From Sandaracinaceae bacterium (GTDB lineage Bacteria; Myxococcota_A; Polyangia; Polyangiales; Sandaracinaceae), in contig JAHBWG010000081.1 in the NCBI GenBank assembly GCA_019637095.1, positions 1 to 42,704 on the forward strand: DNA of 42,704 nucleotides, given 5' to 3'. The stretch's first letter is position 1, and each line of letters starts with the position of its first letter. Below, piece after piece: positions 7,137-15,134 of this stretch. Both the position numbers and the translations under genes were made by a program. The notes beneath the pieces were generated by a model. It had not been told where the DNA came from, made no database searches, and saw only the letters and a program-made list of their open reading frames with translations.

Positions 7137-7717
7137 TCCTCGTCGCCGAAGAGCGCGTCCATCGACAGCGCGATGGCCTCGAACGGCTCGGCGTGGACGC
7201 GCTCGCCGGCGCGCGCGCCGAGCACCCGCAGGGATCCGTCGGCGTGCCAGCGGTGGACGGCGAGCGTTCGATCGCGTGGGTCGAGCAGGCAGTGGTGCCC
7301 GACCCGTGCTCGGTGGTACAGGCTCATCTTCTCGATCGTGTCCGTGCTGGCGTTGGACGGCGAGAGTACCTCGCAGATCCAGTCCGGAACGACGCGCACG
7401 GGTGCCTCGGCCGGGAGCGTGGCGAGGCGCTCGCGACGCCAGCCCGCGACGTCGGGACGCCGCACCTCGTCGGTCGCGAGCTCGACGAGCGCCTCGACGG
7501 CGAACCACCAGCCGCCCGGGCGCTCGGGCGGCCCACCAGGCCGCCGGCGGAACGGCGCGAGCTGCGCGAAGAGCGCGCCCTGCGCCACGCCGTGCAGCGC
7601 GCTGCTCGCCTCTTTCGGGACGAGCTCGCCGGCGACGTGCTCGCAGCGGTCACCCTCCGGGCGCGCGAGCAGGTCGGCCAGGGTCGCGGGGTGCGAGCGA
7701 GCGGCGGCGCGGCTCAT
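7133..7717 (-). CDS. Uma2 family (DUF820) putative endonuclease
   Basis: 194 aa from ATG at 7717 (a TTG two codons earlier is possible). The Uma2 fold is a PD-(D/E)XK-type restriction endonuclease relative. The visible core is EHVAGELVPKE, then VRRPDVAGWRRE with the metal-binding Asp, then VPDWICEVLSPSN with the acidic residue before the strand end, and CLLDPRDRTLAVHRW. A TACCCT -10 box at 7724-7729 lies 6 bp from the ATG, so it may have its own leaderless transcript as well as being read from the operon upstream (DUF3800 stop at 7732). Uma2 genes are abundant in some bacteria and their targets are unknown. Confidence 0.82.
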   Translation of the reverse strand: MSRAAARSHPATLADLLARPEGDRCEHVAGELVPKEASSALHGVAQGALFAQLAPFRRRPGGPPERPGGWWFAVEALVELATDEVRRPDVAGWRRERLATLPAEAPVRVVPDWICEVLSPSNASTDTIEKMSLYHRARVGHHCLLDPRDRTLAVHRWHADGSLRVLGARAGERVHAEPFEAIALSMDALFGDEE

Positions 7718-7723
7718 GGGCAA

Positions 7724-7729
7724 AGGGTA
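7724..7729 (-). promoter_or_regulatory. -10 box TACCCT for the Uma2 gene (leaderless type)
   Basis: On the minus strand TACCCT is followed by 6 bp and then ATG at 7717, placing the predicted transcript start at the start codon. It is the same layout as at 22733, 28054, 28342 and 41025. Confidence 0.4.
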
Positions 7730-7731
7730 GC

Positions 7732-9852
7732 TCAGCGATACTCGAACGTCGGGTTGAGCAGCGAGCCTGGCCGGCCCCTTCCCGCGCTCGCATCGTCTTT
7801 CAGCAGGGCACGGCTCATCGCCCCGAGTCGGTGGAGCGTGCTGCCGTCCGTGGCCGCCTCGCAGAGGGTCACCGACAGGGCGAGCCAGCGTCGAGCCGGA
7901 GCTTCTCGGCCTTCACGGCGCAGGAGCTCGCCGGCGTGTCGGGCGACGAGCTCGCTCGGGTGCGAGCGCTGCTCGCCCTCCGACGAGGCGAGAAAGAGCC
8001 AGTCCGCGCCCAACGAGTCCAGCCACCGGTCGCACGGCGCGACCGTGGGGGCCCAGAGCATCGCGCGCAGCGACAGGTCCAACCGGAACCGTGCGGCGAG
8101 GTCGCCGCGCTCGAGGGCGGCGCGCAGCGCTCGCGGTGCGTCGACGCCGGCCATCGCCAGGAGGGCCGCGAGGCGATCGGCGCGCGGGTCTCCGAGCCGT
8201 GCTCGCTCCGCTTCGATTCGAGCCAACACCGAGGCGTTGAACGCGAGGTCGAACGCCGAGCCCGAGAAGAGGGAGCGAGCCTCGATGGCGAGGTCGGCGG
8301 CGCGGTCGAGCTCGCCGGCGAACGCGAAGCTGCGCGCGGCGGTTCCGAGCATGCGGCCGCGCTCGATGTCCGGGAGATCGAAGGCCGGCTCGTCCCAGCC
8401 GAACGACCGCCAGAGCTCCACCTCACCGGGGGCTGTTTCGCTCGGTGCGCGCGGTGCCGCGTCGTCGCCGTCGCGGCGGGTGATCTGCCCGGCGTCGTGC
8501 GCGAGCTCGACGAGCCGTTCGGCGTGTACGCGGAGCGCCTCGACGATGTCGGACACCGCGTCGTCGGGCGCCGGGAGCTCGTTTTGGAGCGCTCCGCACG
8601 CGAGGTTCTCGACCTGCTGCTGCTCGGCGCGCAGGCGGAACGAGCGCGCTCGCGCGAAGATGCCCTCTGCGTGGTCGATGGCCGCGCGCGCGCTGCGGAC
8701 GTCTCCGCGATGGTTGGCGCATTCGGCGGTCAAGCGCCACAAGCGCGCGCCGAGCTCGAGGTCGCCGCACGCGCGAGCGCGGCGGGCGAGCTCCGAGTCA
8801 CCCGCCCAGCCCGCCTCGAGCGCGCGCCACACGGCGTCGTAAGCGCCGGACTTCACGGCGAGGGCGGCCTCGGCCTGCCCCGCGAGCGCGCGAGCCGAGC
8901 TCACGGTGTCTGCCGGTGACCGTCGGCTCGTCGTCTCGAGCGCGCAGAGGCCTTCGGTGAAGAGGCGCTCCGCCGTGAGGCCGCCGTGGGCTCGCACGCC
9001 GGCCTCCCAGTCGTCCGCGGCGCTGCGTCCGCGCAGGTCTTCCACGTGGCGCGCCGCGCGCACGAGGTCGGGCGGCGACTCGCGCAAGGCGCGGTCGATC
9101 TGCCGCAGATGCGTCGCCGCGGGCGCGTCGAGCAGCAAGGAGCGCGTCTCGCCCAGCGCGCTCACCACGCGCTCGATGTCGGCGCGTCGTGTCGTCGCCC
9201 GATAGAGCGCGTTGGCGGCGACATCGGCGAGCAGCACGATGGGATGAGCGCCCGGATCGCTCGCGGAGCGAACGCTCACTTCGCCGAGGCCTGGGTGGGG
9301 AGCAGACCATCCGTGCGCCTCGCGCTGCAGCGCGTCGAGCGTCAGGCGGACCTCGATCTCGGAGGCGGCGCGGACGCGTGTGCCCTCCTCGGTCTCCACG
9401 ATCCGACCGGCGCGCTTCGCGTCGGACTCGAGGCTCGGATCGATCGGGACGCTGCGCTGCGCCGGGATGACGTCGAGCGCCCGCGCGCCACCGAGCGCCG
9501 CGAAGCGCGCAGCCAGATCGACGACGGTGCCCAGCCACCGGACGTACTCGCCCAGCCGCTCCCGCGGCGAGCTCGCCGTCGGCCGCGCGACGACGAACAG
9601 CCAGCGGCCATTCAGCTCGCGCACGATGCGCGCCGCGAAGGAGAGGAGCTGCTCTCGATCCTCGACGCGCATTTCGCTCGCGTGCGGTGGGTAGGGGAGG
9701 GGGCTCGTGAACTTGCGCAGTCGGTCGCGCAGGTCTGCTTCGAAGTCGCTGGCGGCGGCGGGAAGTAGCGGGCCGCCGACGACCAGGCCGCCGCGCCGCT
9801 CCTCCTCGAAGTCGCCGGACTCGTCCAGGCCGAAGGTCCAGGTGCTCGTCAC
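7732..9852 (-). CDS. DUF3800-TPR protein
   Basis: 706 aa. The N-terminus FGLDESGDFEEE is the DUF3800 signature (D10-E11-S12-G13-D14); DUF3800 is predicted to have an RNase H/integrase-like fold. Further acidic positions include IVLLADVAANALYRA near residue 200, typical of the second half of this domain. From about residue 290 to the end the protein is helical and repetitive (TPR-like: AGQAEAALAVKSGAYDAVWRAL, AARSFAFAGELDRAADLAIEAR). Its GTG start overlaps the stop of the kinase gene by 4 bp, so the two are cotranslated. The TPR half may bind a partner, perhaps the kinase. A nuclease activity is predicted by family, not shown. Confidence 0.8.
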   Translation of the reverse strand: MTSTWTFGLDESGDFEEERRGGLVVGGPLLPAAASDFEADLRDRLRKFTSPLPYPPHASEMRVEDREQLLSFAARIVRELNGRWLFVVARPTASSPRERLGEYVRWLGTVVDLAARFAALGGARALDVIPAQRSVPIDPSLESDAKRAGRIVETEEGTRVRAASEIEVRLTLDALQREAHGWSAPHPGLGEVSVRSASDPGAHPIVLLADVAANALYRATTRRADIERVVSALGETRSLLLDAPAATHLRQIDRALRESPPDLVRAARHVEDLRGRSAADDWEAGVRAHGGLTAERLFTEGLCALETTSRRSPADTVSSARALAGQAEAALAVKSGAYDAVWRALEAGWAGDSELARRARACGDLELGARLWRLTAECANHRGDVRSARAAIDHAEGIFARARSFRLRAEQQQVENLACGALQNELPAPDDAVSDIVEALRVHAERLVELAHDAGQITRRDGDDAAPRAPSETAPGEVELWRSFGWDEPAFDLPDIERGRMLGTAARSFAFAGELDRAADLAIEARSLFSGSAFDLAFNASVLARIEAERARLGDPRADRLAALLAMAGVDAPRALRAALERGDLAARFRLDLSLRAMLWAPTVAPCDRWLDSLGADWLFLASSEGEQRSHPSELVARHAGELLRREGREAPARRWLALSVTLCEAATDGSTLHRLGAMSRALLKDDASAGRGRPGSLLNPTFEYR

Positions 9853-12800
9853 GAGCGCGCTCCCGCCGGGGGGCGGAGGGCACGAAGCGGGAGCGCGGGC
9901 GGCGCGCCCACTCGGAGCTCCCAGCGCTCGTCGACCTCGCGGAGCCCGTGAGGCCAGCCGACGACGGCATCGAGTGAGACGGCGCGGCGCGTCCCTGGTC
10001 GCGCGCGTTGGTCGTGGGCATCTGCGCGGCAGGGGAAGAGATCGGGGTTGAGCGGGAGCGACGTCTCGGCGAACGCGAGGAGGGGGCGCGCGTCGTTGCC
10101 CACCACGAGCGCGCAGCTCCCCAGCATGTCACGCAGGAGCTGGAAGAGCGCGCGCTCTCCGTCGGCCAAGGCTTGTTCCTCGCCGACGTTGGAGAGCCCG
10201 CCTTCGTTGAGATAATCCTCCACGCGCGCGACGAGCCGTGCGAGCTCGGCGCGCCGGCCTCGCCAGGGGATCTGGTTGCGGTGGAGCTCGCCCTCGAGCC
10301 ACGCCCGCTCGAAGGGCCCGAACGGCCGCCAGGTGCAGGACTTCGCGCGCACCTCCTCAATCTTCTTTGCGATCGTCTCCGGCTTCGCGTCCGGGTCGTG
10401 CTCCGCGCCGATGATGACCCAAAGCGCTTCGGGGACGAAGCGCAGCCGGGCGTCGCGGTCCCACGCGTCGCCTCGGCCCGCGAGCGCGGCGTCGGTCACG
10501 CCCCGCAGGCGTGCGTCGAAGCGCTCGTGAACGAGCGGCCGGGCGTCCTCGCCCGCCGGCTCGAGGTCGGTGATCCGCGACTCCCAGCGGATCTCGACCG
10601 TGCCCGTCTCGCGCTCGAGCTGGTACTCGGTCGGGTCGAAGTCTCGTGGCACGAACGGCGGCTCGTCGTACGACTCCGGCTCTCGCAGCCGTTCGGCCTC
10701 GGCTCGCTTGCTGTCACGCTCATGGTACAGTCGTTCGCGCTCCCTCTCGTCCTTGGTTCCCTCGGCGAGCCGGCGGAGCGCGTCGGCCTCGCGGGTCAGC
10801 CGCGCGTGCTCGAGCCGACGGTCTTCTTGCCGCGCGTCGAACTGCGCGCGCCGGCGCCGCTCCTCGCGCTGGTGCTGTTCCCGTCGCTCTTGCTCGGCGT
10901 GCTCGTGCCTCAGCCGCGCGAGCTCCTCGGCCGAGCGGGGTTTGGGGTCGCGGACCCATTCGGAGGCGAGCAGGAGCGCCGGGGAGATGAGCGCCCGCAG
11001 CTCCGCGCGATCGACGTCCCGCTTTGGATCGTGGCGGGTGGCGCCACGGACCGCGAGCTCGAGGTCTCGAAAGATCGCCGGCAAGTAGGTAGAGAGGTCG
11101 CGCTCGATCCACTCCGCGGCGTCGAGCGTGCCCTCGTGACGTGTGGTGGCGGGCTGCACGAGCCGGTCGGACGACTTCGAGCGAAGCCGTTTGCGCAAGG
11201 CGTCGAGCAGCGCTTGCCAGGACGCCGTGCCGCCGAGCACGACGACTCTCGCTGCGCCCGACCGCGGCGAGACGGCGACATCGGTTGGAGAGATTGGCGC
11301 CGTGCCGCGGCCGTCGGCCCGAAGCCGCTGCGCCGTCTCGACGATCTCGACGAGGTCGAGGAGGAGCGTCGCGACCGCTCGCAGCGGCAGGCCCGCGACG
11401 AGCTCCGCGTCCAGCGGCTCGATCGATGGGTGCGGCGCGAGGACCGTCGCTTCCGCTCGCCTCGCGTCGAAGGCGACCAAGCTCACGAAACGCTCGGGCC
11501 GCTCCGCGCAACACTGCGCCCACCATCGACCGAGCGCCTTGCGCGCGTCCTCGTCGTCGCCATGGAGCGGGACGCGCCAAACCCGCAGCCCGTCGTGGGG
11601 TGGCGCAGCGCGCACGGTGTAGAGCTCGGGCCGGTTCGGCCAGAACACCCGGCCGAGGACCTGTCCAGCGGTGGCTTCGCGGGTGAGCTGGAGCCTCCGC
11701 ATCAGCTCGATGGCGTCCTTCGGACGGCGAGCGGGATCTCGGCAGGCCGCCTCGAGGAGGATCGGCCGCCAGGGGTGGTCCTCCGCCACTTGGTCGATAT
11801 CGTCGAGCTCTCGGGCCTCGAGGAGGGCGCCGACGACGTACGCGAGGGCGTGCACGTCGACCCGTGGGTCTCGAACCGTTCCGCCCAGAGGCCGGAGCTG
11901 CTCGGGGGCCGCGTACGGCGGTTGGCCGAACCCGAGCCCGCCGAGCGTCGCGCTGGATCGCGTGCCGGCGCCGTTGTGCAAGCGCGCGAGGCCGAGGTCC
12001 ACGATCGTCGGCGAGCCGTCTTCCCCGACCACGAGGTTGGCCGGACGCAGATCGCGGTGGACGATGCCGACGCGGTGTAGGCGCGCCGCCGCCCGGACGA
12101 TCGCCAGCGCGAGGTCCTGGCGATCCTCCAGGGTGCCGCGCAGGTGGGCGTCGAGCGTCTGCCCCTCGACGAAGTCCATCACCACCCACGCGGGCGCCAC
12201 GTTGCAGAGCGCCTCGTGGTAGCGCACGACGCCGTGGATGGAGGTGCCTCCCAGACGCGCGATCGCCCGCTCGAAGCGCTCCCGCTCGTCGAGCAGCATG
12301 GCGTGGGCGTGGAAGACCTTGACGGCGTACTCGCGCGCGTCGCCGTCGCGGCGCGCCCGAAAGACCGTCCCGAAGCTCCCGCTGCCGATCTGGTCACTCA
12401 CCGTCCAGCCGGCGTCCCGCAACGCACGCACGTGTCGGTCCTGCTCGCGCCGCGAGGCGGGCTGGCAGCATCCTTCGGGGCGCTCAGGACGGCGTCGCTC
12501 GGGCCACTTGTCCTGATCTTTCGCCGCGCGAGCCCCGGCTTGTCCAGCGATCGATCCTACGTAGAGCTGCGCCGCGCTCTCAGGGCTCGGGACCCGTAGG
12601 CCGATCTCACAGACGAGCGCGGGTGGATGGCCCGAGGGCGATGGGGGCGGCTCGACCTTGACGATCCACGGTCGGAGGTCGACCCACTGGTCGCCGAGCA
12701 GCAGCAGGGGGCCGTGGCTCTGGACCGTCCCTTCGGGCGCCTGCTCGATCGTCGTTCGCGGACGGCCGACGCCGTAGTGCCATCGAGCCTCCCAGCTCAA

Positions 12801-13316
12801 CCACCCCTCCTCCTCCGATGGGCCTCCGATCAGCGTCACGATCTGCAGCTCGAGGATCGGTTTGATAGTATCCAGGAGCGCAGGGAGGCTCCCGCGCGCC
12901 ACCGGCGCTCGCCGGTGGGCTTTGGCGTTCCTTTCCTCGGCGATCGGCTCGAGGAGCTGCTCGATCTGTCTCAGCCGAACGGGCGTGAACGGCTCACTTC
13001 GGCCCTGCGCGCGCTTCGCGAGCTTGCCGAAGAAGCCTGGGCCGGGCTCGAGCGCGTCTTGCCACGACTTGACGCGCGGAGCCCCGAGCTCGACCACGTC
13101 CTCCTCACCGAGACCCAGAGCGCACGTGCTCGTCGCCACGAGATAGCGCGTGACCAAGTATGCCAGATCGATCAGCCGATCGTCGCGCTCCGTGCTACTC
13201 CACGAGCCGGCGCGCAGCTCGTCGAAGGCCCCAGCCACGAAGCTCGGCGCCGTGTGACGCAGCGCATTCGCGCTGCCGAGGACGCGATCGAACTCGCTGC
13301 TCGTGTCCCCACCCAC
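9849..13316 (-). CDS. Large serine/threonine protein kinase with HEPN-like N-terminus
   Basis: 1155 aa, GTG start. Residues about 1-165 are helical and contain EERNAKAH (R129-x4-H134), the HEPN-type R-x4-6-H spacing. The kinase domain runs from about 300 to 560, with glycine loop GSGSFGTV (311-318), Lys333 in YAVKVF, HRD at 420-422 (HRDLRPAN), DLG at 440-442 and an APE-type PEQL further on, so it should be active. Residues about 790-875 are a highly charged coiled coil. The C-terminal 250 residues, including WRPFGPFERAWLEGELHR, are unrecognised. It is the first gene of the operon with DUF3800-TPR. Kinase-led defence operons exist (for example BREX PglW and Stk2), but this architecture is not one I can name. 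Confidence 0.88.
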   Translation of the reverse strand: MGGDTSSEFDRVLGSANALRHTAPSFVAGAFDELRAGSWSSTERDDRLIDLAYLVTRYLVATSTCALGLGEEDVVELGAPRVKSWQDALEPGPGFFGKLAKRAQGRSEPFTPVRLRQIEQLLEPIAEERNAKAHRRAPVARGSLPALLDTIKPILELQIVTLIGGPSEEEGWLSWEARWHYGVGRPRTTIEQAPEGTVQSHGPLLLLGDQWVDLRPWIVKVEPPPSPSGHPPALVCEIGLRVPSPESAAQLYVGSIAGQAGARAAKDQDKWPERRRPERPEGCCQPASRREQDRHVRALRDAGWTVSDQIGSGSFGTVFRARRDGDAREYAVKVFHAHAMLLDERERFERAIARLGGTSIHGVVRYHEALCNVAPAWVVMDFVEGQTLDAHLRGTLEDRQDLALAIVRAAARLHRVGIVHRDLRPANLVVGEDGSPTIVDLGLARLHNGAGTRSSATLGGLGFGQPPYAAPEQLRPLGGTVRDPRVDVHALAYVVGALLEARELDDIDQVAEDHPWRPILLEAACRDPARRPKDAIELMRRLQLTREATAGQVLGRVFWPNRPELYTVRAAPPHDGLRVWRVPLHGDDEDARKALGRWWAQCCAERPERFVSLVAFDARRAEATVLAPHPSIEPLDAELVAGLPLRAVATLLLDLVEIVETAQRLRADGRGTAPISPTDVAVSPRSGAARVVVLGGTASWQALLDALRKRLRSKSSDRLVQPATTRHEGTLDAAEWIERDLSTYLPAIFRDLELAVRGATRHDPKRDVDRAELRALISPALLLASEWVRDPKPRSAEELARLRHEHAEQERREQHQREERRRRAQFDARQEDRRLEHARLTREADALRRLAEGTKDERERERLYHERDSKRAEAERLREPESYDEPPFVPRDFDPTEYQLERETGTVEIRWESRITDLEPAGEDARPLVHERFDARLRGVTDAALAGRGDAWDRDARLRFVPEALWVIIGAEHDPDAKPETIAKKIEEVRAKSCTWRPFGPFERAWLEGELHRNQIPWRGRRAELARLVARVEDYLNEGGLSNVGEEQALADGERALFQLLRDMLGSCALVVGNDARPLLAFAETSLPLNPDLFPCRADAHDQRARPGTRRAVSLDAVVGWPHGLREVDERWELRVGAPPALPLRALRPPAGARS

Positions 13317-13326
13317 GACCGGCTCG

Positions 13327-13332
13327 AGTATC
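13327..13332 (-). promoter_or_regulatory. Possible -10 box (GATACT) for the kinase operon
   Basis: GATACT on the minus strand lies 10 bp before the GTG at 13316. No clear ribosome-binding site is visible, which fits a near-leaderless transcript. The 174-bp gap 13317-13490 is otherwise a divergent promoter region with nothing else I can support. Confidence 0.3.
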
Positions 13333-13445
13333 GTCGCGCCGGGCGAGGCAGGTCAACCGCGTGATTTCGGGCGACGCGATGTCAGAAGTCGCGCAGGTGT
13401 GCGTCGGATCGGCGTCGTCATCACCACCGGCGGCAGCGGCCATGG

Positions 13446-13451
13446 TAGGGT
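13446..13451 (+). promoter_or_regulatory. Possible -10 box (TAGGGT) for the cas operon
   Basis: TAGGGT lies 39 bp upstream of the cas10 GTG, with GGGGAGGA (13480-13487) as ribosome-binding site. No good -35 was seen. It is the only plausible promoter element before the ten-gene operon. Confidence 0.3.
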
Positions 13452-13490
13452 GGGCGTCGCGTAGGGCGTGACGCGCTCAGGGGAGGATGC

Positions 13491-15134
13491 GTGGGGATCC
13501 AGAGAACCATCGACGACGCGCGTCTGCGCGCGACCTTCGAGGCAGCGGGAGCGCCCGGCGCACAGGCCGAGGCCGTCCTCGAGGAGCGGGCAGAGGGCTT
13601 GTCGGACGAGCGCTCGCTCGCGCTCGTCGCCATCGACGCGGACGCGGTCCAGCGGACGCTCCTCGCGTCGCCCCGGCCGGTGACCATCGCGGGGGCGAGC
13701 GCGACGCTTCAGCAGTGGGACCGCGACCTGCGCAAGCACGACGAGGTCGTGCCCTCGGAGGCGACGGTGTTGTTCGCGGGCGGGGGCACTGCCGTGGTGC
13801 TCGCCCCGGCGCGCGCGGCGGCGAGCCTGGGCGCGAAGCTCGAGCGGGCCTACGCGGAGCGCATGCACGCGCGGGCGACGGCGGCGCACGTCGCGGTCTC
13901 ACCGCGTGAGCTGGTCTCGGGGCCGCGTGCGTTGACGCCGCCGGTCGACGGGCTCGCGCGGCTCGGGCTCCGTCCGGGCGGCGGCGGGTTCGGCGGTTGC
14001 ATGGCGAACCTCGCGTTCGCGCTGCGCACGGCCAAGTCGGCGGCGCGCGCGCACTTCGACGTCACCGAGGCGACGAGCGTAGCCCGGTGTGCCGAGACGG
14101 GGGATCGGCCGCGCGCGCCCGGACACGACGCGAAGGGCGACCCGTGGACGGTGTCGGAGTTCGCCCGGGGACATCGCGAGGCGGGCCGGAAGGAGAAGGC
14201 AGCGGACGAACAGGCTCGGTCGCTCGATGACCTGTTGAAGCGGGCGAAGGCCCGCCGGCTCGCCTTCATCTGCATCGACGGCGCGAAGATCGGCACGCTG
14301 CTCACCGGGCTCACGAGCTTGCGTGAGTACGTCGGGCTCTCGAGCACGCTCGACGACGCGTTCTCGTCGGTGCTCCTGGAGGACGTGCAGCGCGAGCTCG
14401 GGATCCGCCCTCGCGAACACCAGGTGATCCTCGCCGGCGGGGACGACCTCTTGCTCGTCGTGCCCGCGGAGGGGCGTGGCGAGCGGCCCAACGCGCTCGA
14501 GCTGACGCGCAGGATCGCGCGCCGGATCGAAGGTGCCTTCGCGGACGGCCCGCGGGACGGGAAGGTCGGCGTCGGCGCCGGGGTGCTGATCACGAGCGGC
14601 GGGCTGCCCTCGCGGATCGCGTTCGACTACGCGCGCGCGCTCTGCGACTCGGCCAAGCGAGCCATCGACGACGTGGACCGGTCGGGAGTGGACTTCGAGG
14701 TGGTGCTCGCGGGCGCGCCACTCTCGTCGAGCATCGCCAGCCTGCGCGAGGCGCGCGAGCGCACGACGGACAGCTTCCCGAAGATGGGGCAGAGCGCGAT
14801 GCTCCGCGACACGCAGTGCCCCTACGCGATCGGGCGATTCGAGGGGCTGCTGGCCGTGGCCGAGGCGCTGCACGAGGCGAAGGTGGGGCAGTCGACCCTG
14901 GCCGCGTACACGCGCGCGCTGGAGCAGGGGGAGCTGAACACGGCGCTCATCGACGTCTACTATCAGCTCGCGCGCGACCGAACGGGGCACGTACGCGAGG
15001 CGCTCGGGGTGACGAGCCTGGAGCCGGACGCGCCGAGCGAGTGGATCGCGCGTCAGGTCTCGGAGCCCGAGCGCGTCTGGGCTACGGGCCTGCGCGACCT
15101 CGTGGAGGTCACCAAGCTGATGAGGCGCCGATGA
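13491..15134 (+). CDS. cas10: Cas10 (type III large subunit, HD-less, GGDD cyclase)
   Basis: 547 aa, GTG start after GGGGAGGA. Two palm-like halves are visible. The first has the degenerate motif AGGGTAVV (GGGT 97-100). The second has ILAGGDDLLLVV with GGDD at 316-319, the catalytic motif for making cyclic oligoadenylates from ATP upon target RNA binding. No HD nuclease domain is visible at the N-terminus, and the protein is shorter than typical Csm1/Cmr2 (about 700-1000 aa), so ssDNA cutting is not expected. The C-terminal part is helical (domain D4-like). Its stop overlaps the next ATG by 4 bp. The lack of HD together with a Csx10-like neighbour points to subtype III-D. Confidence 0.92.
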   Translation: MGIQRTIDDARLRATFEAAGAPGAQAEAVLEERAEGLSDERSLALVAIDADAVQRTLLASPRPVTIAGASATLQQWDRDLRKHDEVVPSEATVLFAGGGTAVVLAPARAAASLGAKLERAYAERMHARATAAHVAVSPRELVSGPRALTPPVDGLARLGLRPGGGGFGGCMANLAFALRTAKSAARAHFDVTEATSVARCAETGDRPRAPGHDAKGDPWTVSEFARGHREAGRKEKAADEQARSLDDLLKRAKARRLAFICIDGAKIGTLLTGLTSLREYVGLSSTLDDAFSSVLLEDVQRELGIRPREHQVILAGGDDLLLVVPAEGRGERPNALELTRRIARRIEGAFADGPRDGKVGVGAGVLITSGGLPSRIAFDYARALCDSAKRAIDDVDRSGVDFEVVLAGAPLSSSIASLREARERTTDSFPKMGQSAMLRDTQCPYAIGRFEGLLAVAEALHEAKVGQSTLAAYTRALEQGELNTALIDVYYQLARDRTGHVREALGVTSLEPDAPSEWIARQVSEPERVWATGLRDLVEVTKLMRRR

